NCBI GenBank assembly: GCA_034769895.1
Contig: CM068371.1
Span: forward strand, 399,853,469-399,917,468
Source of the DNA: Magicicada septendecula
Lineage: Eukaryota > Arthropoda > Insecta > Hemiptera > Cicadidae
Direction: 5' to 3'
DNA: 64,000 nucleotides
Shown: piece by piece, positions 45,985-57,439 of the stretch
Layout: each line of letters opens with the position of its first letter
Numbering within the stretch: the first letter of the stretch is position 1
Program-made: the position numbers and the translations under genes
Notes under the pieces: generated by a model
What the model saw: only the letters and a program-made list of their open reading frames with translations
Database searches by the model: none
Told to the model about the DNA's origin: nothing

Positions 45985-48088
45985 CAGTAGAGTCTCGGTA
46001 ATTCGAGTTAATTGGGGCTGAGGCAACCTCGAATTTGGAAAAACTCGGATTATACGGATGAAGAAAAAAACAAAGAGTAACGTATAAACAAACGTTTATT
46101 GCTTACGGATAAGAAAACACAAACAATGTAGTACATACCTGAACTAGTTTAAACTCAAAAGATAAAAGGCACACAAATTTATTTTTTAAAGAAATTGTCC
46201 AGAGTCTTTTGTTTTAAAATAGAGCCTCGTTTTTTGGCAGCAATGTCACGCCATCTTCTAAGCAGCATCGTGTCGGTCGGTGTAGCTTCTGCTTGCTGTT
46301 CGACATAACGCAATGCAGTGTCTAGCGCTGCCAACCCCTCGGCGTGAGTCATCACGGGTACAGTCTCTGCAGTCACGTCTTCATCACTATTTTCTTCTGC
46401 CGCTTCATTCAGCATTTCAACGATTGAATCATCGGTCACTTCAAACTGTTCATCACTATTCAACCATTCTGAAACATCATTTTCATTTGACTGTTCACAA
46501 CCAGGAAGTTTTTTTATCAGTCGTGCTAAGACTAAGTCATGTTCGTCTGTGGTGTTACAACTGTTATTTTCTTCTTTTAAAATCTTGTTCCAAGACTTCT
46601 TTAGTGTTTCTGTCTTTATGTTATCCCATGATTCCGCCACCCAGTAAACTACGTCTTTCATTGTAGTATTCTTTAGAAATTCCACTATGGTTCCCTCGCC
46701 TTCTGTAGTTTGTAGGAGCCTCTGCAGCAGACGACGACGATATTTCTTTTTCAAGCACTCAAAAACGCCTTGGTCCATCGGCTGTATTAAACTCGTCACG
46801 TTTGGGGGTAAGAACAATGCTCTAATTTCGCCACATTTCAGTTCTTCTTCGCCAGGGTGTGATCCAGCATTGTCAAGGGTTAATATTGCTTTGGGAGGCA
46901 AGTTCTTTTCCTTTAGGTACTTTTTGGTCTCAGGAACAAAACTTTCAAAAAACCACTTCTTAAAAATATTTTTATCCATCCAAGCAGATTTCTGGTTAAT
47001 GTATGTAACAGGAAGCGCAGACGGAGTGATGTTTTTTAAAGCTCTAGGCTTTGCAGACTTGCCTATTAACATTAGCTTCAGTTTATGTTCTCCACTTGCA
47101 TTCGATGCAGCAAGAACTGTCACCCTTTCTTTAGATTTTTTGTGGCCTGGCGCAGCATTTTCTTCCCTTGAAGCTAAAGTTTTAGTAGGCAACATTTTAA
47201 AATTTAGTCCTGTCTCATCACAGTTGTACAACTGATCAAGAGTAAGTTTTTCTTCTTCTATAATTTTTTTAAATCTCTCACAGAACTGTGTGACAGCCTC
47301 AGAATCCGCAGATAGCTTTTCACCACACATTTCAAGCTGCCTTACGCCGTATCGTTTTTTCCATCTATCCAACCATCCTGAACTTGCTGTAAAATCATCC
47401 TCGCCTTCCTTAAACTGGTTCCTGAAAAACATTGCTTTTTCTTGTAACATTGGGCCTGAAATAGGACTTCCTTTTTGCCTCTGTTGACTAAACCAAGTAA
47501 ACAAAGCTGCACTCGTTTTTTCATAATCAGATTTCTTCATCGATTTGCGTTCACAGGTTAAAATCCCCATACACTTTTTAGAAGAATAGTTTTCAATCTT
47601 GTCTCTGTTCCTACGCCAGTCACCAACAGTCACTTCGCCGACTCCATAATCAGCAGCAAGTTTTTTTAGCGTTTCACCTTTGTCTAATCTTTTTAAGGCT
47701 TCCAATTTAACACTTAGCGGCACAAACTTCTTCTTAGGCCTACTCTTGTAACTCATTATATACAGTATAAATAACAATTTACTGTAGTGAAAAACTAAAC
47801 GTTGAATATACTGTACAGTAAAATAACTAAAACAACAAGCAAACACTAGTAACGAAGCTTAGTAGTAACGCACAGGTACAACACTTGTATCAGCTGAGGC
47901 GGTCAGTCCGCTACTGATTTATTTACGTATTTATTTTTAGCGTTTCATGCTGTAGACACGTGGTCTGGCATGAGTCACGATATGGCGGGAATGTTGTTTA
48001 CATTTATTGACTGTATTTATTATTTTTTTCCAGCTCGAATTACACGGAACCTCGAAATACCGGGGCTCGAATTACCGAGACTCTACTG
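45985..48088 (-). mobile_element. Tigger-type DNA transposon 2, apparently complete
   Basis: Inverted terminal repeats CAGTAGAGTCTCGGTAATTC + GAG are identical over 23 bp at both ends. They are flanked by TA (45983-45984 and 48089-48090). ATTCGAG motifs recur inside the ends. It contains one intact transposase gene on the minus strand and lies in the 10-kb RB1CC1 intron. Confidence 0.95.
46179..47756 (-). CDS. Tigger transposase 2, intact (525 aa)
   Basis: Pogo-superfamily transposase. I start at MSYKSRPKKKFVPLSVKLEA (47756), which aligns with the start of Tigger 1, although the frame is open 30 codons further up. Domains in order: psq-type HTH (LKKLAADYGVGEVTVGDWRR), CENP-B/Tc5-like second HTH (GPMLQEKAMFFRNQF ... 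GWLDRWKKRYGVRQLE), then the DDE domain with D in NCDETGLNFK, D in LTLDNAGSHP and D in LIQPMDQGVF (32 residues between the last two). It ends with an acidic part and KTLDNFFKK. No stop or shift. With identical terminal repeats, this copy may still be able to move. Confidence 0.94.
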   Translation of the reverse strand: MSYKSRPKKKFVPLSVKLEALKRLDKGETLKKLAADYGVGEVTVGDWRRNRDKIENYSSKKCMGILTCERKSMKKSDYEKTSAALFTWFSQQRQKGSPISGPMLQEKAMFFRNQFKEGEDDFTASSGWLDRWKKRYGVRQLEMCGEKLSADSEAVTQFCERFKKIIEEEKLTLDQLYNCDETGLNFKMLPTKTLASREENAAPGHKKSKERVTVLAASNASGEHKLKLMLIGKSAKPRALKNITPSALPVTYINQKSAWMDKNIFKKWFFESFVPETKKYLKEKNLPPKAILTLDNAGSHPGEEELKCGEIRALFLPPNVTSLIQPMDQGVFECLKKKYRRRLLQRLLQTTEGEGTIVEFLKNTTMKDVVYWVAESWDNIKTETLKKSWNKILKEENNSCNTTDEHDLVLARLIKKLPGCEQSNENDVSEWLNSDEQFEVTDDSIVEMLNEAAEENSDEDVTAETVPVMTHAEGLAALDTALRYVEQQAEATPTDTMLLRRWRDIAAKKRGSILKQKTLDNFFKK

Positions 48089-48967
48089 TACACAATAAGC
48101 TTGGTTGTTGTAATGAAGAGTATCTGACTTGACGCAATAATTACGAGTTGTACAGTTGATCTGTATTTACTGTGTTCGTAATTATGTGTGTTGACCACGT
48201 AGAGTCTTCTGATGAATCTTCACAACTATGGTTGCGAGACGATAGAAGAATTACGTCTTTACTTCGCAAGTACTGGCAGAAGAGTGATGGTTCAGCCCGA
48301 AAACACCGCGCTGGTCGGGATTTCGTCCAATGATTTGATTGGCTGACACACTCTCCCTACTACATAAAAATTTGAATTCCCTTGGTCCGTGAGAATGAAG
48401 TTAGATTCCCACAGACGGAGAATTAATATTATTACTAATATTATTATTCCGGCGGAACCAAATTGTCGGTCCGGATTTCCTGTGATAGTTTATTTTTGCA
48501 ATCTCTTGGTTGCAAACCAAGTTGTGCTAAATCTAAAATATACAATCTGTTCGAAATTATTATCTTTATAACATATTAAAATCTCATTAATGTAGCTCTA
48601 TTTTTACAGAAGTTATTCAATTAAATTAATTAACTCTTTTATTTGTTAATTATATTGCGTAAAATTTGCACACGTTATTATTAATATTTCGGCAAACATT
48701 TTGGCTATCTTGGATTTCGCCTTAATTTATTAGTTTCCGAGATATTAATAATTAACAGTTTGGGTGTAGCTCTTCCTTGTACAGCGAGCTGATTACATAA
48801 CGGCCACGTGTGCGTCGTTTTACAAAGCATTATTTTCATCGCTCCTACATACAAATGGAGTTTTGACTATTACAATTTATTTAAACCTGATTCTAGTATA
48901 CTGTTGACATATAACCCCAAATAATTGATATTTGGTGCTGTTATAATACATTTAAAAATCATGTATA
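48089..48967 (-). other. RB1CC1 intron between two DNA transposons
   Basis: No gene seen. Contains CCGGCGGAACCAAATTG/GGTCCGG-type GC patches in AT-rich sequence. Confidence 0.45.
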
Positions 48968-49316
48968 GGGGAAGGTGTTGTACCTTGGGACACATGTCTT
49001 ACTGCTGCCATATGTGGGCTTACACCTCATTTCAGTTTGTGTAGTTCTTCTTTATGCCACTAGGAGTGTTCTAGCCATTGTTGATGACCACAACAGCCTT
49101 GCAGTATTTTCTAGATTTGTTTTTGTAAAATCCAACTAGGTAAGTACATTTTTTCATTGCTACTTTGCAATTTTTCTAATTTTATCTTGCACTCTATGAT
49201 AAATTGTATTGAGTGTGTATAAATCTTTATTTAATTTACTATTAAGGAGAACCATCAGTTTTTACCAAACTTAACCTATAACTGTATAGTGAATGAAATT
49301 ATTTTCACTTGATACG

Positions 49317-49348
49317 TGTTGTACCTTGGGACATCCCAAGGTACAACA
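49317..49348. repeat. Perfect palindrome of the terminal motif in pogo 3
   Basis: TGTTGTACCTTGGGA, two bases, then its exact complement. It is the same core as the terminal repeats and a likely transposase binding site. Confidence 0.85.
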
Positions 49349-49652
49349 TATTTAGAACTTTAATTTTTAAATTTTTCTTTCTTCTTATAAGCATGATGTA
49401 TAGACTTTTTAAAAATTACTTGGATATATATAAAACAATGTTTTTTTTTACATATATTTTTGATTAAATTGTAGTATATATAAAGGTAGTTGTAATTTTA
49501 TATACAACACTTATATATAGGGTATATATATATTTTTTTTAAATACTGCTTTCTAACTTATAACATTTAGTTATTTATCTATAGACTATTTTCTCAGACT
49601 CTGCATTTGTTACCTAATTAATATCTTGGATTTATTGCTTCCTTACAGAGAC

Positions 49653-51729
49653 ATGCCATGGAGTAAAGATGGGAAGGTTCGGGAGAAGATTGATCCACAA
49701 GCTTTGGAGTCTGCTATTAACAAAATTTTGAGAGGGACCCTCACCGTTAATAAGGCTGCAGATAAATATGGTTTGAGTAATTCCACTGTAAGTAGACACT
49801 ATCAGAACTACTTAAAAATAAGGGGAAATGCAGAAGCTCCAAATTTTAAATATGATAACACCAAGAATGCTGTAAAAAAAGTATTTACGGATGACGAAGA
49901 AAATCAGCTTGTTGATTATTTAAAACAATCTGCAGCTTTGCATTATGGTTTAACAGCTAAGGAGACATTACGCTTAGCTTACCAGTATGCTGAAGCACTT
50001 TCTGAACTACCTGGAAGTAAGACTAAGTTGTCTAATGAATGAGTCAAGTCCGCAATGGCGGGAAAAAATTGGTTGCGTGGTTTCAGAAAAAGACATCCAA
50101 CATTAAGCTTACGGAAGCCTGAGCCCACAAGCCTTGCCAGGGCAACTAGTTTCAACCAAGAAAATGTTAAAAAGTTTTTTTGACAATCTGAATTTAGTTA
50201 TGGAACGTCATAAATTTACTGCTGATAAAATTTATAATCTAGACGAAACGGGCAATTCTACCGTTCATACTCCTCCTAAAATCTTGTGTGCCAAAGGGAC
50301 AAAGCAGGTTGGCTCTGTAACATCCAGTGAACGAGGCCTAAACATAACCATGTTGGCTTGTATAAATGCCATAGGCAATAGTGTTCCCCCAATGATAATT
50401 TTTCCTAGAGTCAACTTTAAACAAAATATGCTGATTGGTGCACCAAATGGATCGATTAGAGGCGCAAATCCAACAGGTTGGTCAACTGAGGCTCTTTTCG
50501 TAGACTTCTTAAAACATTTCATCAAACATATTAAGCCAAGCAAAGATGATAAGGTTCTTATTATCTTAGACAATCATGAAACGCATATTTCTATCAAGGC
50601 CTTGGATTTAGTTAAGGATAATGGTGTTATATTGTTAACATTTCCCCCCCATACTTCCCATAAATTCCAGCCTCTTGACAGGACAGTTTATGGTCCATGA
50701 AAACATTTTACAATGAACATGGCTAATGAAACAATTACATGGCTGGATGATATCAAATCCAGGGAAACCGGTAACCATTTATGATGTGGCCGGTTTAATT
50801 GGGAAAGCTTATAATAAAGCTTTTACAAAAGAAAATATTGAAAAAGGTTTGAAGTTTCAGGGATATTCCCCTACAATAGAAATATTTTTAAAAATGAAGA
50901 GTTTTTATCTTCTTATGTAACAGATTGGCTGCTGTCAGAAAATGAGAATGAAGCTGATATTAACAAAATTATTACCAACGAGATTGACAAGACAGATGAT
51001 TCTACTACTCCGATGCCTTCTAATAGTAATCTAGTTCCACTTAATGACGAAAACCTAAATCAACCTTCTACATCATATGCTACCAATCATACAGAAGTCC
51101 TAACTCCTGAAATGATCCGTCCTTTCCCAAAGGCTGGACCTAGACAAACAAAATCCCGTGGAAGACAGCCTGGAAAAAGTAGGGTGTTGACAGACACACC
51201 AGAAAAGAAAGAGATACAAGAAATAAAAAATAAACAAAAGATGAAACCTCTTAAGACCAAAAAAATTGTTTCAGAAAAAATACCAAAAAAACAAATCAGG
51301 AATAAAAAGAAAACGAGACAATTATTCAAGTTCAGAAGAAGATCTACACTTAGTGAATTCAAGTGAAGATGATTTAGAAGATTTATTAAATGTAGTTCTA
51401 AACAATGAAAATGAACTAATAGAAAAAACACGGAGCTGGAAGATACAGAATTAAAAGTAGGAGATTATGCATTAATTAAGCTCTGTGGAAAAAGGGATTC
51501 TTGTTTGTATGTAGTGGAAATCGTGGGAAAAAATGAGATATTTTACGATGTAAAATACTTAGTGAAAACTGGGACAAACACATTCATTTTGAAAAGTGAC
51601 ATCATTTATGAGCTTGATGATAATGACATTGAATCAAAACTACCTCCTCCGATTCCATGTGGAACATCAAAACGACAAATGTCACACTTAAAATTCCCAG
51701 TGAATTTTAATTCATACAATGTTCATTAA
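49653..51729 (+). pseudogene. Pogo transposase 3, several lesions
   Basis: Starts MPWSKDGKVREKIDPQALES after a possible 5'-UTR intron (donor ACTAG|GTAAGT at 49140, acceptor CCTTACAG| at 49648). HTH: LTVNKAADKYGLSNSTVSRHYQ. The DDE domain has D in YNLDETGNS, D in IILDNHETHIS and D in HKFQPLDRTV, 35 residues between the last two. Lesions: TGA at 50040, a one-base gain in a T run near 50172, TGA at 50698, and frame changes near 50720, 50900, 51330 and 51430. The C-terminal part (SKLPPPIPCGTSKRQMSHLKF) still reads in pieces. The family is the pogo branch with HTSHKFQPLD, different from Tigger 1 and 2. Confidence 0.88.
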
Positions 51730-52244
51730 ATAAAATATTTATAATGACAGTTTCATATTTGTCCAGTGTAAAATGTATTTTGAGTTAGTAAAATTAAAGA
51801 TAAAAGATAATTTTGTAATTATTTTACTGTTTCCCAGAGACATTAATTAATTATTAAAATGTTCAATAAACAGATTTATATTTAATTGTATTAAATCTTT
51901 TTAAATTTAAAGTTATCAATATTAATGTTATACGTAAACTTAATGTTATAAATATAATTATCTTTACTACTTTAATTGGTTTTTATTTCATTTCCCTTAC
52001 AGTCCCAAGGTACAACATACCCAGTCCCAAGGTACAACCCTACATTGTACATTGGGACGTTTGTAAACATATTTTAATTGCATTCTAGAAAAAATACTGT
52101 TTGAAAATAAAATAAAACAAAATTACCTACAAGTTCCTAATATGGTAAGGTTTAAATCATAACATAAACAGAACTCAGAATGTAGAAAATAAACATTCAG
52201 AAAAATGTTAATGTAAAAGTGTCCCAAGGTAAAACACCTTCCCC

Positions 52245-53132
52245 TATGATTAGCGCTGAATCCAATATTTTCTATAAACAGTTTTCATTAAAAAGGACTA
52301 TATTTACACACACTTTATAGTTCACAAATTTTATCACTGACTTTTTTTTTAATTTTTGCGCATTCTCTTCACTTTTGAATCACTTTTACCACTTTAATCT
52401 ATTCTCATCAAAATGCAAATAAAATGTCAGGTTAAAAATAATTTTCAGTACACAAAATAAATTCTCCTTAGTTATAAAATATCAAGGAAATTAATATATG
52501 GCTTTGTTAATAACACGTTTAACCTAAAATTTATTTATCTAATACAGTTCAAAATTTGCAAAAGCTACGTGACTTAAAATCCAACAAACCAAAATACAGA
52601 ACACAAAATTATAATCCTTTAAGGAATGTATTAATAATAAAAATGGATATTCAGTAGAAATAATGACAAGTGGATATTAGCTGTTAAACCTCTGTTGTTT
52701 CAGGGTCACCATGAGAGGAGAACTTAGGATTAAATTAAATCAATATTTCTAATGTTGAAAATGCTATTATTAGCCTGGGTGTTAATCCACAGTTGTTGCT
52801 GACAAACATTTCAGCCCCACCATCGGAGGCTATCATAGTCTCTACCTCGTCAATGGGGTGAAATGGCGGGCACCGTGCCAATTGTTTCAGACACTGATGA
52901 TGGAGCTGAAACATTTCACAACAACAACTGTGGACCACGGCCTAACAGCCTGGCTAATAGTAACAATTTCAAGAATGTTGATGCCAGCCATGAAAGCTTA
53001 CGAACTTGTAATATTCCTAATGTACTAGAGACCTAGTGCAGAATTAAGCAGTTGTCACAAACACAATGTAATATGTAAAACTACAGTTGATCAAAACATG
53101 AATTTACAAAGAAAAAGCTTTTACTATATATA
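52245..53132 (-). other. RB1CC1 intron between pogo 3 and mariner
   Basis: AT-rich intron. The only structure seen is the imperfect palindrome at 52767-52960, listed separately. Confidence 0.5.
52767..52960. repeat. Imperfect palindromic repeat, possibly Penelope-related
   Basis: Left arm TATTAGCCTGGGTGTTAATC... and the inverse of the right arm, CTATTAGCCAGGCTGTTAGG..., share CCACAGTTGTTG and CATTTCAGC/TGTTTCAGC segments in the same order. The right arm includes CTGATGATGGAGC followed by GAAAC, words also found in the Penelope palindrome at 58194-58220. It may be a short non-autonomous element. Confidence 0.5.
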
Positions 53133-54448
53133 CGAGGGGTAACCCAAAAATAAGATCTCCATTATTTTTGAAAATAGAAAAAACATTTATTTTCAAAACT
53201 TTTTACACGGCTGTGAAGCATAACAACACACAATTTTCAACATAATTGCCATTATGATCGATGAATTTATCAAGCCGCTGTGGTAGTTTTAGTATGCCAG
53301 TGTCATAGAAGCTTGCCGGCAATTCACTGAGATAGCGTCTGACCTCTTCTTTCACCTCGTCATTGTCATTGAATTGCATTCCACCCATATGTTCTTTCAA
53401 ATGTGTAAATAAATGATAGTCACTGGTGCCAAGTCCAGACTATAGGAGCTGGGTGATAATGTCCCATCCAAATTGGTTCAGAAGATCGACGGTTGCGCGG
53501 GTGAAATGAGGGCAAGCATTGTCGTGAAGAATGGACACGCCCTTGGTGAGCATTACTCTTCTCTGGTTCTGAATCGCCGGTTTGAGTGTCTCACAATATG
53601 TGTCTGCATTTATTGTGGTCCCAGTAGGCATGAAATCGATCAACAATACCCCCTTCCAATCCCAAAATACAGTCGCCATGATCGTGCCGACAGACTGTGT
53701 TTGTTTGAATTTTTGCAGCCTTGGCAAAGTTGAATGCTGCCACTCCAGTGATTGACATTTGAATTCAGGTGTGAAGTGGTGAACTCACGTTTCATCACCT
53801 GTGACAATGGAATTCAAAAAGTTGTCTCTTTCGTCTGCATAGCGCTCAAGAAATTCGCAGGCAGTTTCGACGTGTTGCCGTCTGTCGTCTTCTGTGAGCG
53901 TTCGCAGAACCCGCATTGCACACACCTTCCGATATGCCAACTTTTCAGACGAAATCCTCTGAATGGTGGATTTTTAAACTTCAGGAAGCAAACAAGAGAG
54001 CTCATGGATAGTGATCCTCCGATCTTCACGCATGACTTCTTCAACTTTCCTTATCGTCCTCATCTGACACTGACGGTCTCTCCCGCTTCTTTCTTCATCA
54101 TGAATTTCTGTACAACCAGCTTTAAACTCTCTACACCACTTGTGAACGTTCTTGACATCCATATACCCCGCCCCATACATTTCAGTCAACTGTCTATGAA
54201 TTTCAATAGGTTGAACACCTTTTGCGTTGAGAAATCGAATGACTTCGAAAGTCCGCACTTCGCAGGAACGGCGATTGGGAGCTCCATTGGTAACAGCTGC
54301 CAAGCCAAGGCTAATTGACCTAGCGAGCTCGGCGACTGCCTGTTTGAAAGGGGAGGGACGGCCGAATACAGCAGTGGTGCCAACTGCCGCCCAAAAAATT
54401 TCCCTGCGACTCTAGCGCTTTGGAGACCTTATTTTTGGTTACCCCTCA
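53133..54448 (-). mobile_element. mariner transposon, inactive
   Basis: Terminal repeats (C/T)GAGGGGTAACC(C)AAAAATAAG are flanked by TA (53131-53132, 54449-54450). The size of 1316 bp is usual for mariner. Its right end lies 99 bp from the splice donor of the 54548 exon. Confidence 0.93.
53203..54303 (-). pseudogene. mariner transposase, several lesions
   Basis: Starts at 54303 (MAAVTNGAPNRRSCEVRTFE). The HTH region has GAGYMDVKNVHKWCREFKAG and RRITIHELS. A frameshift follows near 53975. The next frame has KLPANFLSAMQTKETTF with further changes. The first catalytic D is in TGDET near 53790, followed by TGA where Trp is expected. The second D is in SILHDNACPHFTRATVDLL. A stop near 53440 interrupts the third catalytic region, and the end (HMGGMQFNDNDEVKEEV ... 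LPQRLDKFIDHNGNYVEN) is in another frame. Typical DD34D mariner layout, not functional. Confidence 0.9.
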
Positions 54449-54547
54449 TAGAAGATGCAGTTGTCTAGCATTTAGCATGAGAGGTTCAGGTTCTAATTAC
54501 CTGCAGTGTGGATACCATCAACATGTGTAGCTGGTTTCACAACTCAC

Positions 54548-54715
54548 CTTGGTGCATGAGGTGTTGTTCCATCACCAATTGTTCACATATCCGCTGTTCC
54601 TCCTGCCCAACTTCACAGAACTTTTGTGCCAGGTGGGTGCGTACGATGACTGTATTGATGGTAGGTCCCAGCTGCAGGCACTGTTCGTATTCTGATACCA
54701 TGTCTGGCATATCTA
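54548..54715 (-). CDS. RB1CC1: RB1CC1/FIP200 exon with tandem acceptor
   Basis: Encodes VDMPDMVSEYEQCLQLGPTI, RTHLAQKFCEVGQEEQRICE and QLVMEQHLMHQ. This matches the vertebrate segment with SRTQLALEMYEVAKKLCSFCEG and HLQHQG. Donor CACCAAG|GTGAGT leaves phase 1, completed by the 44469 exon. The acceptor is CTACAAG|TAG|AT, so either AG can be used. Starting at 54715 or 54712 keeps the frame and changes one codon. With the upstream exon ending in G, the first choice gives GTA (Val). Confidence 0.93.
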
Positions 54716-55601
54716 CTTGTAGGTGGGAACACAAAACAAGCATTGTAAAAACAAAACAAGCAATGCTAATATCATTTGTGTTAATTATACGTATCAAGAT
54801 GTGCATCAATATATGACTTAAAATACAATAACTCGTTACAATTACTTTTAACATCTATATTTAAATGTCACTGTATTTTCAAACAACAAATTATTTGTGT
54901 AAACACTTTGACAAGGTGTTTATATTGAACATTTTATATGGAACATCTGGTTCACTTAACATAATCTAGTTGCCAAATTTTGTTATTACTACATATTTAA
55001 ATCTTAATTCTTTACATTATATGGCATACTTCATTTTCTCTTTCCTTACAGTATTGAATAATTCATTTCAAAAACATTTTCCTAACATTATAACTAGACG
55101 TTGTTCGGTCGGTTTAGAATTATTATTATGAAGATTTAATTAATAGTTCAAGTTGTTTCAAAAAAAGGTTTAAATGCTGAAAAATGTTTTAAGTTCTTTT
55201 TTCGAAGCACTGGTTGGTTTAGATTTTAATTACCACTTACTTACCGATGTCAATCTTCTAATGTAGATCTTCTCTTTCTGTAATATATTGAAAACAGCAC
55301 AACACAATTCATATAATATTTACCACTTGTTTGTATGTTAAAATTGTGTAAATAAAGTTAATCTGTAAATAAGACTGTTTTGAAATTATTCAAAATCTTG
55401 GCTGCTTACTTGCCTTACTGCCAATCTGTGAAATAAATGCTCTGTTGTGTTGTTATTATAGTCTACCTTTAAATAATGGACTGACTCGATTATATATTAA
55501 ATGGTAATTTATTAACAATGTAATTCAATTAAAGTTCAATTTAAAACCCTCACAAGTTTTTTTTTTAAACATTAAAACAATTCAAAATCGTTACAGATTA
55601 T
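54716..55601 (-). other. RB1CC1 intron, AT-rich
   Basis: No gene or repeat recognised before the old LTR at 55602. Confidence 0.5.
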
Positions 55602-56944
55602 GTTACAACACAAATAAGCCACCCCAATATGGGATGAAAAAGATGATTCTGAATATAAAATAATACTTCATATAAAATAAAATGTTTAATATAAATAAAA
55701 TATAAAGACAATGACACGACAAATGACGACATGACCTAACCCAAGTGATTGAACCAACAAAAGGAAACAAAAGAAGAAGGGAACCACAAAAAACAAACGA
55801 GAATAAAACCAAATAAGAAAGTGATTGACCAAACAAACAGGAAAACAAAGAAGAAGGGAAAAAACCGAAACCAAATAAGAATAAAGCCAATTGAAGGAAG
55901 TGAATGAATCCATACAACCAAATGAAATAAAACCAAACGAGAAGGGGAGAACCAAATTAAAATGAAGCCAATTGAAAATGAAGGAGAAGAAGAAGAAAAA
56001 TGAAAATGAAACTAATCAAGTGTAAAGGAAATAAAGTGAAACCAAGGGATAAGAAACAAACCAATAATATAAAATATGTAAGGGAGAAATGGTACACTCA
56101 AGTATAATATCGGGAATAAAGCCAATGATTATCCAATATCAGAAATAAATATTCTTATCAATTAAATAATTAAAGTAACTGATTTAACAAAACCCAGTAA
56201 AGTAATATAATAAAAAGAAAAGTACACTAACCCAAGAATTAGAGTTAGATGTAATAAAACTCTATAGGAATATAACCTTAGTAATACTATGTATAATTTT
56301 GTAAAGAAAGAAATAGTGAGAAAGTAGAGTGACAAAGAGAAGTAATTATAGGGATTACCCACTAAGAAACACTTAATGTAAACATTTAAGGAGTGCAATA
56401 GTGAAGGTGTAAAACCCCAAAATAGTTAGAAATCATATTTATGGTAATAAAACGCTTAATAATCAATAATAAACAATAATTTGATTAATGGTGAAACAAA
56501 TAATAATTAAGAATAAGGTTTTAATGATAGAATTATATGTAAGCACTTCCTAATGTGGAAGAAACACTGAAGAGTGATGAGGAAACACTATGTGATTAAA
56601 AGTGAACCAAATTAGTAATTAAAAATATATGGTTTATGATAATATTAAATGTAAACAATTAGTAACATGAAATGAACACTGGAAGGTGATGATGACATTG
56701 TTAATTAAGAAAGGATTTTAAGAAAATTAAGATTAATTTAAAATGCATGTTAGTTCTTGGTATCCAAGTCACGTATGAACAGTAAATTATTATAAATAAA
56801 TCACCTTATATCCGTCGTGTGACTTCGTTACGTCGATTAAAATGACGCGTTTCGGAACATCTGCTCCATCATCAGATTAAATCGCTCTATTGAGGTCGTT
56901 AAACATTAAAAACACATGTTACACATAATTGTCCACTATGTAAT

Positions 56945-57433
56945 TCACTCGCCCTCTAAATGGTGCGCACCACGACGAAGCCGATCGGACACTGAACTAT
57001 TATCTGAGTGATTACGCCTAAGCAGGTTCAAAGCTGTATCGTATAGCGGGTTGGATTTAAAATTTAAGTGGTCATTCAATATGAAATCTCGGCTGTTTAT
57101 GTTATTATATGCTTTGTATATTTCGAACTCTTCTATTGCGTCCATGTAACGGCCTTTGTTGCACACATGTAGGGGTATTAAATTAGATTTAAAGTCAGTA
57201 TAATTATGATTGTGTAAGATTAAGTGGCGGGCAAAGTTGGACTTGATATTATTTAACAAAGTGAGATTATTTAGGTGACGTTTTGGTGTGTGCTCTTTAA
57301 ATCGTTTGAGGAAACCTCTCCCCGTTTGACCGATGTAAAAACTGTTGCAGTCGTTACATGATAATTTATATATGCCGGATTTCTTTTCTAAAGGTATGGG
57401 TTTTCTTTTCTTTTGGTAACCATTAGCTACCAT
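56945..57433 (-). pseudogene. Penelope-like GIY-YIG endonuclease fragment, left arm
   Basis: Encodes the endonuclease domain that in Penelope-like elements follows the reverse transcriptase and nicks the target. Motifs: GIYKLSCNDC, FYIGQTGRGFLKRFKEH, then a C-terminal helix-rich part to HHLEGE. Relative to the right arm it has a deletion: ANGYQ is joined almost directly to KRKPIPLEKK. The Cys pair in SCNDC before YIGQTGR is typical of this family. Confidence 0.85.
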
Positions 57434-57439
57434 TAAACA

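Larger units (their letters stand above)
48968..52244 (+). mobile_element. Pogo-type DNA transposon 3, inactive
   Basis: Terminal repeats GGGGAAGGTGTT(G/T)TACCTTG + GGACAC match at 25 of 26 bases and are flanked by TA (48966-48967, 52245-52246). The core GTACCTTGGGAC recurs inside: a 32-bp palindrome at 49317-49348, and two copies near 52003-52038. It encodes a broken transposase on the plus strand. Confidence 0.93.

Noticed and set aside
46313-47487. Plus-strand ORFs opposite the Tigger 2 transposase
   Set aside because: Shadows of the intact transposase gene on the other strand.
55588-55610. ATCGTTACAGATTA before TGTTACAAC, resembling an LTR end next to an LTR start (two-LTR circle junction)
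   Set aside because: The match to the LTR end is only about 10 bases and the sequence upstream of it is unrelated to the element 1 LTR.
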